From assembly GCF_034931025.1 (NCBI RefSeq), contig NZ_JAYGIL010000011.1, positions 1-64,000 on the forward strand: a DNA stretch of 64,000 bases, written 5' to 3'. Each line of letters begins with the position of its first letter. The first letter of the stretch is position 1. This document shows positions 1 through 9,087 of this stretch, one piece after another. The notes under the pieces are model-generated. The model worked only from the letters and a program-made list of their open reading frames with translations, was not told the DNA's origin and did no database searches. The position numbers and the translations under genes are program-made. Source of the stretch: Arcicella gelida. GTDB taxonomy: Bacteria; Bacteroidota; Bacteroidia; Cytophagales; Spirosomataceae.

Positions 1-239
1 CAAGTCAAATAAAATTGTATTTTTTTAATAAATCACCGTAAGTGAAATGAAAAATCCACCCAGAATATGAGTGGATTTTATTCTAAATCAATATCGAAAA
101 ACAATTTTCAAGGGAAGCCAAGTCCGACCCTATTGAAAAAAGGATTTAATAATCATTTTCAGCCGAAAATATTACATATTTACTTTATTATTTCATTTCA
201 ATACACTATACCAAAATCAGAAATCCCCAATCCCAAATA

Positions 240-1115
240 TCATTTCAACTCCTCACATCGTCCTTGCAAACCACCAGTATGAACTGCTACAATGATTGAG
301 TTTTCTGGGAAATATCCTTTCTTGATTAAATCATAAATCCCAAACATCATTTTACCTGTATAAACTTGTTCAAGTTGAATATTGGGATTTCTTTCTTCAA
401 AACCTTTGATAAAATCAATTAATTCGGGAGTAGTTTTGGCATAGCCGTTGAAATGATACTGTTCATTGAGTTCAAATTCTTTTTCAAAAGGTAAAAGTTT
501 TTCAATTTGTCCTTTCAATAAACCTTTTCCTTTTAGCGAAGCAAAACCAATGGCTTTTGTTTTTCCGCTAACGCCACTCACTATACCTGCTAAAGTACCA
601 CCTGTACCAACGGCAGAACAAACATAATCAGGGTTGATTACTTCATAAATTTCATCAACCATTTCGTTAACGCCTTTGATTGCCAAATCGTTTGTGCCGC
701 CTTCAGGCAACACATAATATTTATCTCCGTATTGTCTGGTTAATCTATTTCTGAAATTATAGTCGAGACGAGTTACAAAAATTAATTCCATACCGCAATG
801 ATGTGCAAACCGTAAAGTATCATTTGAATCAGGCGTTAATTCATCTCCACGAATAATTCCTACAGTTTTAAACCCAAATGCTTTACCAGCGGCAGCGGTA
901 GCATAAATGTGATTAGAGTAAGCACCCCCGAAAGTTAATAATTGGTCAAATCCTTTTTCTTTTGCTTCTATTAAGTTAAATTTTAGTTTTCTCCATTTAT
1001 TTCCTGTTACGGTTGGGTGGATTAAATCATCTCTTTTAAGGTATAATTTTATATTGTAGGATGCTAACACAGAATCCTTTATTAACGTTAAAGGAGAATG
1101 AGGTAATTGAAACAT
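240..1115 (-). CDS. ACC deaminase / D-cysteine desulfhydrase family PLP enzyme
   Basis: A 291-residue cytosolic PLP enzyme of fold type II. Family members open 1-aminocyclopropane-1-carboxylate or desulfhydrate D-cysteine. The sequence shows the N-terminal substrate and cofactor region with TGNKWRKLK (the Lys that would bind PLP), the GGAYSNH segment that holds the substrate carboxylate, and a glycine-rich phosphate-binding loop (SAVGTGGTLAG) near residue 170. Length is at the short end for the family (about 300-340). It is divergent from rluD with only about 40 bp between the two start codons, so the promoters must overlap. The exact substrate cannot be decided from sequence; in Bacteroidota most such genes are annotated loosely as ACC deaminase, and D-cysteine desulfhydrase is equally possible. 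Confidence 0.87.
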   Translation of the reverse strand: MFQLPHSPLTLIKDSVLASYNIKLYLKRDDLIHPTVTGNKWRKLKFNLIEAKEKGFDQLLTFGGAYSNHIYATAAAGKAFGFKTVGIIRGDELTPDSNDTLRFAHHCGMELIFVTRLDYNFRNRLTRQYGDKYYVLPEGGTNDLAIKGVNEMVDEIYEVINPDYVCSAVGTGGTLAGIVSGVSGKTKAIGFASLKGKGLLKGQIEKLLPFEKEFELNEQYHFNGYAKTTPELIDFIKGFEERNPNIQLEQVYTGKMMFGIYDLIKKGYFPENSIIVAVHTGGLQGRCEELK

Positions 1116-1154
1116 GGCGGTATTTGATTAATTTTGATTTTTAATGCCAAATAT

Positions 1155-2174
1155 ATGCAAGAAATAGAAGACGAAGAAGAAGAATTATATCAACACCACC
1201 GATTTGAGGTTGACAAAGGACAAAGTATCTTAAGGGTAGATAAGTACCTTATGTCAAGAATGCAAAATGCTTCTAGGAATAAAATTCAAGATGCTATTGA
1301 AACGGGTGCAGTAAGAGTAAATGAGGCAATCGTTAAAGCAAACTATAAAGTAAAACCATTAGATGTTATCACGGTTTTATTACCAGAACCGCCACGTAAT
1401 ACAGAAATTATCCCACAGAATATTCCTTTAGAAATTGTTTATGAAGACGATGAATTGCTAGTTGTCAACAAACCTGCGGGCATGGTTGTGCATCCAGCAC
1501 ATGGCAATTGGGAAGGAACTTTAGTGAATGCTTTGGTGTATCACTTCCAAAATTTACCGACACATCGTAATGGAGAAATTCGTCCTGGATTAGTACATCG
1601 TATTGATAAAGATACTTCTGGTTTATTAGTAATTGCCAAAACAGAAACAGCGATGACACATCTGGCAAAACAGTTTTTTGATCATAGTATCGAACGTACT
1701 TATAATGCTTTAGTTTGGGGTGAACCTAAAACAGATGAAGGAACGATTACGGGTCATGTTGGAAGAAGTTTGAAAGACCGCAAAATTATGACCGTTTTCC
1801 CAGATGGTTCAATGGGAAAAGATGCCACTACTCATTATAAAGTATTGAAAAAATTACGCTATGTATCTTTGGTACAATGTAATTTAGAGACTGGAAGAAC
1901 GCATCAAATTAGAGTACATTTTAAACATATTGGTCATCCATTATTCAACGATGCTACTTATGGTGGTGATAGAGTTTTGAGAGGAACGATATTTTCTAAA
2001 TACGAACAATTTGTAGCAAATTGTTTTAAAATGTGTCCGAGACAAGCATTACATGCGAAGTCATTAGGATTTATTCATCCAAAAACAGGTGAATTTTTAC
2101 AATTTGATACAGAACTACCAGAAGAAATGCAACAAGTAATCCAGAAATGGGATACTTATGTAAATAACGAATAA
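1155..2174 (+). CDS. rluD: Ribosomal large-subunit pseudouridine synthase RluD family
   Basis: Converts specific uridines of 23S rRNA (helix 69 in the classical RluD) to pseudouridine. An S4 RNA-binding domain lies in the first ~80 residues (RVDKYLMSRM...SRNKIQDAI), followed by the RsuA/RluA catalytic domain with the HRIDKDTSGLLV motif that carries the catalytic Asp, and a C-terminal GRTHQIRVH segment. An upstream in-frame TTG at 1134 gives a longer reading, but the ATG at 1155 followed by an acidic stretch (EIEDEEEE) is the better start. The GNAT gene follows 24 bp after the stop and is probably co-transcribed. Which RluA-family paralogue it is (RluC or RluD) is inferred only from length and domain order. 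Confidence 0.9.
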   Translation: MQEIEDEEEELYQHHRFEVDKGQSILRVDKYLMSRMQNASRNKIQDAIETGAVRVNEAIVKANYKVKPLDVITVLLPEPPRNTEIIPQNIPLEIVYEDDELLVVNKPAGMVVHPAHGNWEGTLVNALVYHFQNLPTHRNGEIRPGLVHRIDKDTSGLLVIAKTETAMTHLAKQFFDHSIERTYNALVWGEPKTDEGTITGHVGRSLKDRKIMTVFPDGSMGKDATTHYKVLKKLRYVSLVQCNLETGRTHQIRVHFKHIGHPLFNDATYGGDRVLRGTIFSKYEQFVANCFKMCPRQALHAKSLGFIHPKTGEFLQFDTELPEEMQQVIQKWDTYVNNE

Positions 2175-2198
2175 AACCATTAACCTAACTAAAATCCA

Positions 2199-2648
2199 AT
2201 GTCAGTTATTATCAGAAAAAGTATTCGGGAAGATGTACCAGTGATGTTTGAGTTAATCAAGGAATTAGCACTTTATGAAAAAGCACCAGAACAAGTAACA
2301 AATACAGTTGAACAAATGTATTTGGATGGTTTTGGTGAAAACCCAATTTTTGGTTCTATTGTAGCTGAAGTAGCAGGGGAAGTAGTTGGACTAGCTTTAT
2401 ATTATTACCGATATTCTACTTGGAAAGGAAAGCGTTTGTATTTAGAAGATTTAATCGTTTCTGAAAAAATGCGTGGAAAAGGTTTAGGTGAAAAATTATT
2501 AGAAGCAACCATTCAGCAAGCTAAAGATGATGCTTGTACTGGAGTGATGTGGCAAGTATTAGATTGGAACGAACCAGCCATTAATTTCTACAAAAAATTC
2601 GGAACAAGAATGGATGGAGAATGGATTAATGTGCATTTGGATTTTTAG
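2199..2648 (+). CDS. GNAT-family N-acetyltransferase
   Basis: A 149-residue single-domain acetyltransferase using acetyl-CoA. The motif A loop for the CoA pyrophosphate is visible as MRGKGLGEKLL around residues 90-100, preceded by LEDLIVSE, and the C-terminal part has the NEPAINFYKKFG motif typical of the GNAT fold. The layout (N-terminal IRKSIREDVPVMFELIKELALYEKAPE, beta strand YLEDL, NFYKKFG end) is that of the diamine/spermidine acetyltransferase (SSAT-like) branch, so a polyamine or thialysine type amine is a reasonable guess for the acceptor. It sits just downstream of rluD in the same direction. Substrate is not determinable here. Confidence 0.85.
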   Translation: MSVIIRKSIREDVPVMFELIKELALYEKAPEQVTNTVEQMYLDGFGENPIFGSIVAEVAGEVVGLALYYYRYSTWKGKRLYLEDLIVSEKMRGKGLGEKLLEATIQQAKDDACTGVMWQVLDWNEPAINFYKKFGTRMDGEWINVHLDF

Positions 2649-2951
2649 AATTGAGGACTTAAAGACTTTAGGACTGTAAGATTTTAAGACTGGAGGACTA
2701 AAAGACAAGAGGATTTTAGGAATAACCCAAGAATAAAGAAATTTTAGATTTTATTATTAGCAGGTGAATTAATTCACCTGCTAATGGAAAAAACAGGGGG
2801 AAACTTAAACTTCTTTCGTCAATATCATTACTCAGAATACTATTCTTGAAGTAATTAAGTCTTTTAGTCTATAGCGTTATCCTAAATCCTCAAGTCCTAA
2901 AGTCCTCCCATCCTCAACTCCTTTAGTCTTAAAGTCCTAAAGTCTTCTAAA
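2649..2951. repeat. Intergenic inverted array of GGACT/AGTCC words around a palindrome
   Basis: No gene here. Directly after the acetyltransferase stop, about 75 nt consist of degenerate copies of a GGACTTTAAGA-like word. Directly before the next ATG, about 90 nt consist of the complementary AGTCCTAAAGTCC-like word. The two arms align imperfectly as an inverted repeat and end in matching GAGGATTTTAGGAATAAC / GTTATCCTAAATCCTC segments. Between them lies a perfect 30-bp palindrome at 2756-2785. A transcript across the gap could form a long imperfect stem that includes the ribosome-binding region of the 5-oxoprolinase gene. Confidence 0.75.
2756..2785. repeat. Perfect 30-bp palindrome (family with 41474-41521)
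   Basis: Both 15-nt halves match exactly, with core AGCAGGTGAATT. The same core, changed at one symmetric pair of positions so that pairing is kept, recurs inside a 48-bp palindrome at 41474-41521. It sits in the middle of the intergenic array between the acetyltransferase and 5-oxoprolinase genes. It lacks a T-tract, so it is not a standard terminator. It is probably a member of a dispersed palindromic repeat family. Confidence 0.85.
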
Positions 2952-5900
2952 ATGCAAAAAACCTACTACATTTCAATAGATACAGGTGGAACATTCACTG
3001 ATTGTGTTGCATCTGATAGTGATGGAAAAGAATATCGCTACAAAATACTTTCTAACAGTTCGCTTCGGGGCGAAATTATTGCACAAATCTATCCGCAAAT
3101 TTTCAAGGTAAAAGCTTCTTGGTTTTTGAAAAGAGATATTCTTGAAGGATATACTTTTACTTTATTGAATCATGATTTTCAGGCTAAAGTTGTAAGTTTT
3201 GATGTAGAAAATAATACATTATCATTAGACCAAGCTTTGCCAGAAACATTGCAAAATAAAGTATTAAGTTTTGCATTGACTGCCTTTGAAGAAGCTCCTG
3301 TTTTAGGAGCAAGATTGATTACACACACAGGACTAAAAGAACAATTCCCATCAATTCAAATCAGAATCGGCTCTACAAAAGGCACTAATGCACTTTTAGA
3401 AATGAAAGGAGCAAAGACCGCTTTTTTCGTAACAGCAGGTTTTAAAGATTTGTTAGTAATTGGAAATCAGTCACGTCCAGATATTTTTGCTTTAAATATC
3501 GTTCGTCCAGAACCACTTTATAGCGAAGTAATTGAAGTAAATGAACAAATTGACAAAGACGGGAATATCATTCAAGCGATGGATATTTCTGTGATTGAAG
3601 TAGCGGCAAAAAGATTAAAAGAAGCAGGAATTTCAGCGATAGCCATCTGTTTAAAAAATGCTTATCGTAATAATATTCACGAAAAAGTCTTGAAAGAAAT
3701 ATTACAAAAATACTTTCAATACGTGAATATTTCTACAGAATTAAGCAGACAAATCAAATTTTTGAATCGAGCAGAAACCACAGTTGTCAATGCTTATCTT
3801 GCTCCAATTATTCATACTTATATCAATAATATCAGTTCACAAATTCCAGATAAACACTTCAAAGTAATGACAAGTGCTGGAAGTTTAGTGAATGCTCATC
3901 ATTTTCATCCCAAAGATAGTTTACTTTCCGGTCCAGCAGGAGGCGTTGTCGGTGCAGCATATATTGCAGAAGCTTCTGGTTATCAGAAAATTGTAACTTT
4001 CGATATGGGAGGAACAAGTACAGATGTTGCACGTTATGATGGAAACTTTGATTATCAATTCTCTCAAAAAATTGGAAGTGGACAGATATTCAGTCCATCG
4101 TTAGCGATAGAAACTGTAGCAGCTGGTGGAGGTTCAATTTGTTCATTTGATGGCTTTAAACTAAGTGTTGGACCAGAAAGTGCAGGTTCAATGCCAGGCC
4201 CAGCTTGTTATGGAGCAGGTGGAGATTTAACCATTACAGATGTAAACTTATTGTTAGGTCGCTTAGATATTCAACAATTTAGCATTCCAGTTTTTCCAGA
4301 AAAAGCAGAAGCCAAATTAAAAGAATTGCTGTTGAGTATTACTCAAAAGACAGGAAAAGAACCTATTAAAGAAGAGATTTTAGAAGGATTTAGAGCCATC
4401 GCCAATGAAAAAATGGCAGATACCGTTCGCAAAATATCTATTGCAAAAGGTTATTCAATCCATGATTATGGATTGGTAGCTTTTGGCGGAGCAGGCGGTT
4501 TACACGCTTGTGGAATTGCTAATTTATTAAATATCAATACAATTCTTTTACCAAAAGATGCGGGATTACTTTCAGCTTTTGGCATTGATAAAGCACAAGT
4601 AGAACGATTTTCAGAACGTTCTGTATTAGAAATTTTTGATACACAATTAGAAGAAAAACTGAAAGACTTGTTTGAACAAGCAGAAAATGAAGTAATAGTA
4701 ACTTTACAAAATGATGGAGTAAAACAGGCAGATATTCGTTTTAAAAGTCATTCGCTGTATGTTCGTTTTAAAGGACAAGATTCAACCATAGAAGTATCTT
4801 GGCAAAGTTTTGAAGAAATGTTAGCCACCTTTAAAGAAAAATACAAAGCCATTTTTGGTCATTGGATAGAAAACAGAGCGATAGAATTAGAAAGTATCAG
4901 AGTAAATGCTTTTGAATATTCTGAAAAAGGAGAGAAACAAAAAGTTGAGGTTTCAGAAGAGTACACACCAGAATCTAATCATCAAGTAAAGGCTTTTTTC
5001 AATAAGCAATGGGAAAGTATTCCAGTTTATTTCAGAAATCAGCTTCAAAATGGAGCAATTATTAATGGCTTTGCTTTGCTATTAGATCCATTTAGTACAA
5101 CCGTTATCGAACAAGGTTGGACTTTGAAAATTGATAATCAAGGAACAGCGATTATTCAAAAAGTAGCGGAGAAAATTGTTGATAATGAAGTAGATAATCA
5201 AGAAACTCAACTGGAACTTTTCACCAATCGTTTTATGACGATTGCCGAGAACATGGGTTTGCTACTTCAAAGAACAGCACTTTCTGTGAACGTAAAAGAA
5301 CGATTAGATTTTTCTTGTGCTTTACTGGATGCAGAAGGAGAATTAATCGCCAATGCACCACATATTCCAGTACATTTGGGGAGTTTGGGTGTTTGTGTAA
5401 GAAGTGTGTTGAAACAGATTCATATTGGAAAAGGTGATGTAGTTGTGACCAACCATCCAAAATTTGGCGGTTCGCATTTGCCAGATATTACCTTGATATC
5501 TTCAGTGTATTCCTTGGAAGATGAATTGATTGGTTATGTAGTAAATCGTTGCCATCATTCCGAAGTTGGGGGTGTTCGTCCAGCTTCAATGCCACCATAT
5601 TCTAAGAATTTAGCAGAAGAAGGCGTTGTAATTCCACCGATGTATTTGGTGAAAAATGGAGAAATTCGTTGGGGAGAAATTAAAGATTTACTCTTATCAG
5701 CAGTGTTTCCAACAAGAGCAATTGATGAGAATTTAGCAGACTTAAATGCAGCTTTAGCGGCAAACAGAAATGGTGAAGAAGCTTTACAAAACTTGGTTAA
5801 AGAACATGGATTAACGAAAGTTCATTTCTACATGAATCGTTTGAAGACTTATTCTGAAAGTAGAATGCGAGAAAAACTACAAGCATTTGGACAAGGAATT

Positions 5901-6722
5901 TACCAGTCAGAAGAGTTTTTGGATAATGGAGAGCCTTTGAAAGTACAAGTAAAAATCACAGAAAATAATTGTATCATTGATTTTACAGGAAGCACCAAAA
6001 CCGATTCAGGAAATTTGAATGCTAACATTGCGATTGTGAATTCTGTCGTAATTTATGTTTTGAGATTGTTATTGAATGAAAAAATACCATTGAACGATGG
6101 CATTTTAAAAGCGGTTGAGTTAATCATTCCAGAAAAGTCAATTTTGAATCCTAATTATCCAGAAAATCCAGTAGATTGTCCCGCTGTTGTGGGTGGTAAT
6201 GTTGAGTTAAGTCAAAGATTAACAGATACTTTACTGAAAGCTTTTGGCATTGTGGCATCGTCGCAAGGAACGATGAATAACTTTTTGTTTGGCAATAAAA
6301 ACTTTGGCTATTATGAGACAATTTGTGGAGGAAGTGGAGCAGGAGCGGGCTTTGATGGTGCCTCTGGTGTACATACGCACATGACAAACACTAGAATTAC
6401 CGATGCGGAAATCATGGAATTGCGTTATCCAGTTTATCTAAATCGTTTTGAAATTCGTAATGATTCTGCGGGTGCTGGAAAATTTAAAGGAGGAGAAGGA
6501 ATTGTGCGTGAAGTAACTTTTTTAGAAGAAGTAGAAGTTTCATTACTTCGTCAGCATATTAGTACGCAACCTTATGGATTAAATGGAGGAAACGCTGGTA
6601 AATCAGGTAAACATTTATTAGCAAGAACAGATGGAACATTTACAACAAATAATGAAATTACTGCCAAAGCAGGAGATAAATTAACAATTTGGACCCCTGG
6701 TGGTGGAGGTTTTGGGAATTAA
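2952..6722 (+). CDS. 5-oxoprolinase / hydantoinase family, fused HyuA-HyuB
   Basis: A 1256-residue cytosolic enzyme matching the length of eukaryote-type ATP-dependent 5-oxoprolinase, which hydrolyses 5-oxoproline to glutamate. The N-terminal half is the hydantoinase A type: a phosphate-binding SIDTGGTFTD at residues 7-16 and a second actin-like FDMGGTSTDVA loop near residue 350, followed by the AFGGAGGLHA segment. The C-terminal half, from about residue 725, is the hydantoinase B/oxoprolinase type (FTNRFMTIAENMG, NHPKFGGSHLPD, glycine-rich GGSGAGAGFDG, end GGGGFG). Many bacteria encode these as two proteins; here they are one polypeptide. The convergent GntR regulator lies next to it, but there is no direct evidence that it controls this gene. 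N-methylhydantoinase-type activity is the alternative. Confidence 0.9.
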   Translation: MQKTYYISIDTGGTFTDCVASDSDGKEYRYKILSNSSLRGEIIAQIYPQIFKVKASWFLKRDILEGYTFTLLNHDFQAKVVSFDVENNTLSLDQALPETLQNKVLSFALTAFEEAPVLGARLITHTGLKEQFPSIQIRIGSTKGTNALLEMKGAKTAFFVTAGFKDLLVIGNQSRPDIFALNIVRPEPLYSEVIEVNEQIDKDGNIIQAMDISVIEVAAKRLKEAGISAIAICLKNAYRNNIHEKVLKEILQKYFQYVNISTELSRQIKFLNRAETTVVNAYLAPIIHTYINNISSQIPDKHFKVMTSAGSLVNAHHFHPKDSLLSGPAGGVVGAAYIAEASGYQKIVTFDMGGTSTDVARYDGNFDYQFSQKIGSGQIFSPSLAIETVAAGGGSICSFDGFKLSVGPESAGSMPGPACYGAGGDLTITDVNLLLGRLDIQQFSIPVFPEKAEAKLKELLLSITQKTGKEPIKEEILEGFRAIANEKMADTVRKISIAKGYSIHDYGLVAFGGAGGLHACGIANLLNINTILLPKDAGLLSAFGIDKAQVERFSERSVLEIFDTQLEEKLKDLFEQAENEVIVTLQNDGVKQADIRFKSHSLYVRFKGQDSTIEVSWQSFEEMLATFKEKYKAIFGHWIENRAIELESIRVNAFEYSEKGEKQKVEVSEEYTPESNHQVKAFFNKQWESIPVYFRNQLQNGAIINGFALLLDPFSTTVIEQGWTLKIDNQGTAIIQKVAEKIVDNEVDNQETQLELFTNRFMTIAENMGLLLQRTALSVNVKERLDFSCALLDAEGELIANAPHIPVHLGSLGVCVRSVLKQIHIGKGDVVVTNHPKFGGSHLPDITLISSVYSLEDELIGYVVNRCHHSEVGGVRPASMPPYSKNLAEEGVVIPPMYLVKNGEIRWGEIKDLLLSAVFPTRAIDENLADLNAALAANRNGEEALQNLVKEHGLTKVHFYMNRLKTYSESRMREKLQAFGQGIYQSEEFLDNGEPLKVQVKITENNCIIDFTGSTKTDSGNLNANIAIVNSVVIYVLRLLLNEKIPLNDGILKAVELIIPEKSILNPNYPENPVDCPAVVGGNVELSQRLTDTLLKAFGIVASSQGTMNNFLFGNKNFGYYETICGGSGAGAGFDGASGVHTHMTNTRITDAEIMELRYPVYLNRFEIRNDSAGAGKFKGGEGIVREVTFLEEVEVSLLRQHISTQPYGLNGGNAGKSGKHLLARTDGTFTTNNEITAKAGDKLTIWTPGGGGFGN

Positions 6723-6796
6723 GTAGGTGTTTAGGCTTTGAGGTATTATATCCTAAGAGGAAACCCTAGCTATAACTGATTGGTTGAGATGAGAAA

Positions 6797-6817
6797 CGGT
6801 AACCGTAAAGGTTACCG
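6797..6817. repeat. Short REP-like hairpin, GGTAACC type
   Basis: An 8-bp perfect stem (CGGTAACC / GGTTACCG) around a GTAAA loop, followed by CTACG. It lies between the convergent 5-oxoprolinase and GntR genes. The same hairpin terminates the 41-bp tandem array near 47.86 kb, so it belongs to a dispersed family. It could also act as a weak terminator, but there is no clear T-tract. Confidence 0.6.
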
Positions 6818-6856
6818 CTACGTTTAATTTGTCTTATCTATTGACCAATCAATACT

Positions 6857-7873
6857 TTACAAAGATTTTCGCTTGATAAAGTAACTTTTATTGACAAATC
6901 TTCCCTTTTGACGAGAAAGAATCATTTGAGCAGCTCTTTTGCCCATCAATGAAAAATCATTAGAAATCACAGAAACACCTTCAGCTAAGATTTCTTTAAT
7001 TGGCGTATCATCATAAGACATTAATCCGATGTCTGTGCCTAATTTCCAGCCTTTTTTATTCGACCAATTGATAAATCTTACCAAATCATTTTCACGGAAA
7101 ACTAAGTAAGCATGGTCTTTTTGAAGATGTTCTTCCTCTTCTAAATCTGAAATAATTTCATAAGCAATATCATTTTCAAGACAGAAACGCTCAAATCCTT
7201 GAATGATTCCGACAGGAGTATATTGAAAGCTTTTGCTGCTTAAAACCAATGAAAAAGTCTGATACTTTTTAATTAAATCTTTGGCTTCAATCAGTCCAGT
7301 ATAAGTATTTTTTTGAAAATCTTGGTATAAAATGGCATAATCTGTACCAAAAGCGGGTACATCAATATCTAAAATTAAGAGTTTTTCTTTGGGTATTTTT
7401 TGAAGAACGTTTGTCACATCCTGATTGAAATGTGGCATGATGATATAATAATTATAAGAACCAAGATGGTTATTAATAGTGTTTTCAAATACTTTTAAAT
7501 TGTGGTGATGAAAGAAAATATTCAGCGTAACGTTCTCTCCCAATTCAGCAACCAAACTATCATACAAAATTTCTTTGTAAGGTGTTAAAGCATCAAAAAG
7601 TACAAAAATATTGAGCTGACTTCTGGTATCAGTATTAGAAACGTAAAATCCTTTGCCATGATGTGAAGTAATTATTCCTTTTTCACGGAGTTCATCATAA
7701 GCTTTTGCTACCGTCATTCTTGCCATTCCAAAGTTGTGTGAAACCTCGTTAATGGAAGGTAATTGTTGTCCTCTTACTAACTCTCCTTCTTCAATAGCGT
7801 TGAGGATGTATTCGATTAATTGTTGGAATTTAGGCTTACTTGAGCTGGCATCAATTTGAATGCTGTTTTTCAT
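6857..7873 (-). CDS. GntR-family transcriptional regulator with LacI-type sensor domain
   Basis: A 338-residue regulator. Residues 1-75 form a GntR winged helix (KPKFQQLIEYI...GQQLPSINEVSHNFGMARMTVAKAYDELREKGII, then HHGKGFYV). The rest resembles a periplasmic-binding-protein/LacI sensor fold (segments LNIFVLFD, VGIIQGFERFC and IGLMSYDDTPIKEIL), which in this group binds a sugar or a related small molecule. This GntR plus LacI architecture is common in Bacteroidota carbohydrate and sugar-acid regulation. The target is unknown: neighbours are 5-oxoprolinase (convergent) and the candidate ncRNA (divergent). A 7-1-7 palindrome at 8012-8026, just after the divergent promoter-like element, could be an operator (inference). 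Confidence 0.85.
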   Translation of the reverse strand: MKNSIQIDASSSKPKFQQLIEYILNAIEEGELVRGQQLPSINEVSHNFGMARMTVAKAYDELREKGIITSHHGKGFYVSNTDTRSQLNIFVLFDALTPYKEILYDSLVAELGENVTLNIFFHHHNLKVFENTINNHLGSYNYYIIMPHFNQDVTNVLQKIPKEKLLILDIDVPAFGTDYAILYQDFQKNTYTGLIEAKDLIKKYQTFSLVLSSKSFQYTPVGIIQGFERFCLENDIAYEIISDLEEEEHLQKDHAYLVFRENDLVRFINWSNKKGWKLGTDIGLMSYDDTPIKEILAEGVSVISNDFSLMGKRAAQMILSRQKGRFVNKSYFIKRKSL

Positions 7874-7982
7874 TGAATGTATTTCTATTTGAGGTAATTA
7901 TAGCAAATTAACAATATTTTTAATGTTGTGATAATAAAGTATTGTCTTTTTCCAATTTTGAGTCAAATTATAAGTAAAAAAT

Positions 7983-8012
7983 TTTGAATCGCTGATTTTT
8001 TTTTTAAATTTG
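7983..8012 (+). promoter_or_regulatory. Bacteroidota-type promoter (TTTG / TAAATTTG)
   Basis: A -33-like TTTG at 7983-7986 and an exact TAnnTTTG -7 box (TAAATTTG) at 8005-8012 are separated by 18 bp, close to the 19-21 bp usual for the principal sigma factor of this phylum. It points rightwards, away from the GntR gene and towards the candidate small RNA. A palindrome (TAGTGAA-A-TTCACTA) covers the expected start site. Confidence 0.5.
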
Positions 8013-8017
8013 TAGTG

Positions 8018-8279
8018 AAATTCACTAGCATAGTATAGCATTGTTTTGGTTTGAATTCATTCTTAAAACATGCTTCAATATATAATGTTTCATCTCTTTT
8101 GTGAGATGCTACCTTTACAAGTTTTGTTTATAAAAATGGTTAATGGTGTACAGTGTCTGTCGGAGACATAAATTTGTCTCCGCAGGCAATTGTCTTCTAA
8201 ACAAACTTGATGATTTTGCCTCCTATCTCTGAATATTTAATTATAGAACTACTTGTTTTCAAGTAGTTTTTTCTTTTTT
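8018..8279 (+). ncRNA. Candidate structured small RNA of about 260 nt
   Basis: No convincing protein is encoded between a promoter-like element (7983-8012) and an intrinsic terminator (8247-8279). The intervening sequence folds: a long-range stem pairs 8118-8130 with 8198-8209 (CAAGTTTTGTTTA with TAAACAAACTTG). It encloses an 8-bp perfect hairpin CGGAGACA/TGTCTCCG (8161-8168 with 8175-8182) flanked by CTG/CAG pairs. A rod-like fold of this size is reminiscent of 6S RNA, but the identity is not established. A 34-codon ORF (8070-8174) exists inside and is probably fortuitous. The alternative reading is a leader with attenuator for the small exported protein at 8443. Confidence 0.4.
8247..8279 (+). 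terminator. Rho-independent terminator
   Basis: An 8-bp perfect stem AACTACTT/AAGTAGTT with a 6-nt loop, followed by a run of Ts broken by a single C. The T-tract lies on the + strand, which means that a rightward transcript ends here even though no annotated gene precedes it. That is the main reason to propose an RNA gene upstream. Confidence 0.7.
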
Positions 8280-8442
8280 GAGGGATTTAATATTGATTTT
8301 TAATTAAAAAATTAAACTTTATTGTGAATTTTTCATTCGTTATGAAATAATTCATATTCAATTGATGTTAAATTGAAGTGAAAGACATAAATTGTCATCA
8401 TTATCTGTAATGCAATTCTTGTCAACAAAGAACTTTGGCAAT

Positions 8443-8793
8443 ATGAAATTTTTGAAAATACTTTTGTTGTTGTTGCTAGTAAGCTTCAAATTCATTGCTT
8501 CGCCAATGAATCTTGATAGTGATGCGCACAACCAACACATCAAAAGACATTTTTTAAAAACTTCAACTGATACTTCTCGAACTCAATTCTGTGATACAGC
8601 AATCAACGAAACTGAAGAGAGTTCAGAAAATGGTAAAGATTTTGATTTAGCAAAAATCAACTTTACAATCAGTCAATTTTTTACTTTCAAAGCTTTAGTA
8701 TTAAAGCAAACATACCTTTCTTCTTGGATTTTTAATTCTAAAATTCATTCTTGCTTTCAGCTTTTTGTTTTGTTCCTCAATTTCCGTATCTGA
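8443..8793 (+). CDS. Small exported protein of unknown function ahead of dabA
   Basis: Not recognised. About 116 residues when started at the ATG at 8443. An upstream in-frame ATG at 8392 would bury the signal peptide, so the internal start is preferred. A strongly hydrophobic N-terminus (MKFLKILLLLLLVSFKFIAS) looks like a signal peptide or anchor. The middle is polar with His and Asp (HNQHIKRH), and the C-terminal third is hydrophobic and aromatic, ending in NFRI. It is the first gene upstream of dabA in the same direction. A similarly built small protein (16686-17057) precedes the second transporter unit of the same locus, which hints at a shared accessory role. It may be only marginally real. 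Confidence 0.45.
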   Translation: MKFLKILLLLLLVSFKFIASPMNLDSDAHNQHIKRHFLKTSTDTSRTQFCDTAINETEESSENGKDFDLAKINFTISQFFTFKALVLKQTYLSSWIFNSKIHSCFQLFVLFLNFRI

Positions 8794-9087
8794 CACTCGT
8801 TTGTGCAAAGTATCATTCTTGATACTTTTATTGTTTACAGCTTCAACGTAAACAGTTTGCTTATTTCATCGTAATTCTTTTGTAAAAGTTGGTTCAAATT
8901 ATTGGTATAATTCTGATAATGTGGCTAAAGCTTGTATTGAACTTGATTGTATTGTTTGGTTTATCTATTGATAAAAATCAAATTTTATATTCTAGTTTTT
9001 GTTGTGCTTGATTTTTACTTACCAGTAAAATTTAACTATGCCTACACAATCAACTTTTCAAGTCTTGATAAATCTTAAAGTATTTGT

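Noticed and set aside
67..282. 71-codon rightward frame at the window start
   Set aside because: It has no family pattern, no ribosome-binding site, and its end overlaps the 3' end of the PLP-enzyme gene on the other strand.
8070..8174. 34-codon ORF inside the candidate small RNA
   Set aside because: Start lacks a ribosome-binding site, composition is not protein-like and the region is better explained by RNA stems; kept only as a remark.
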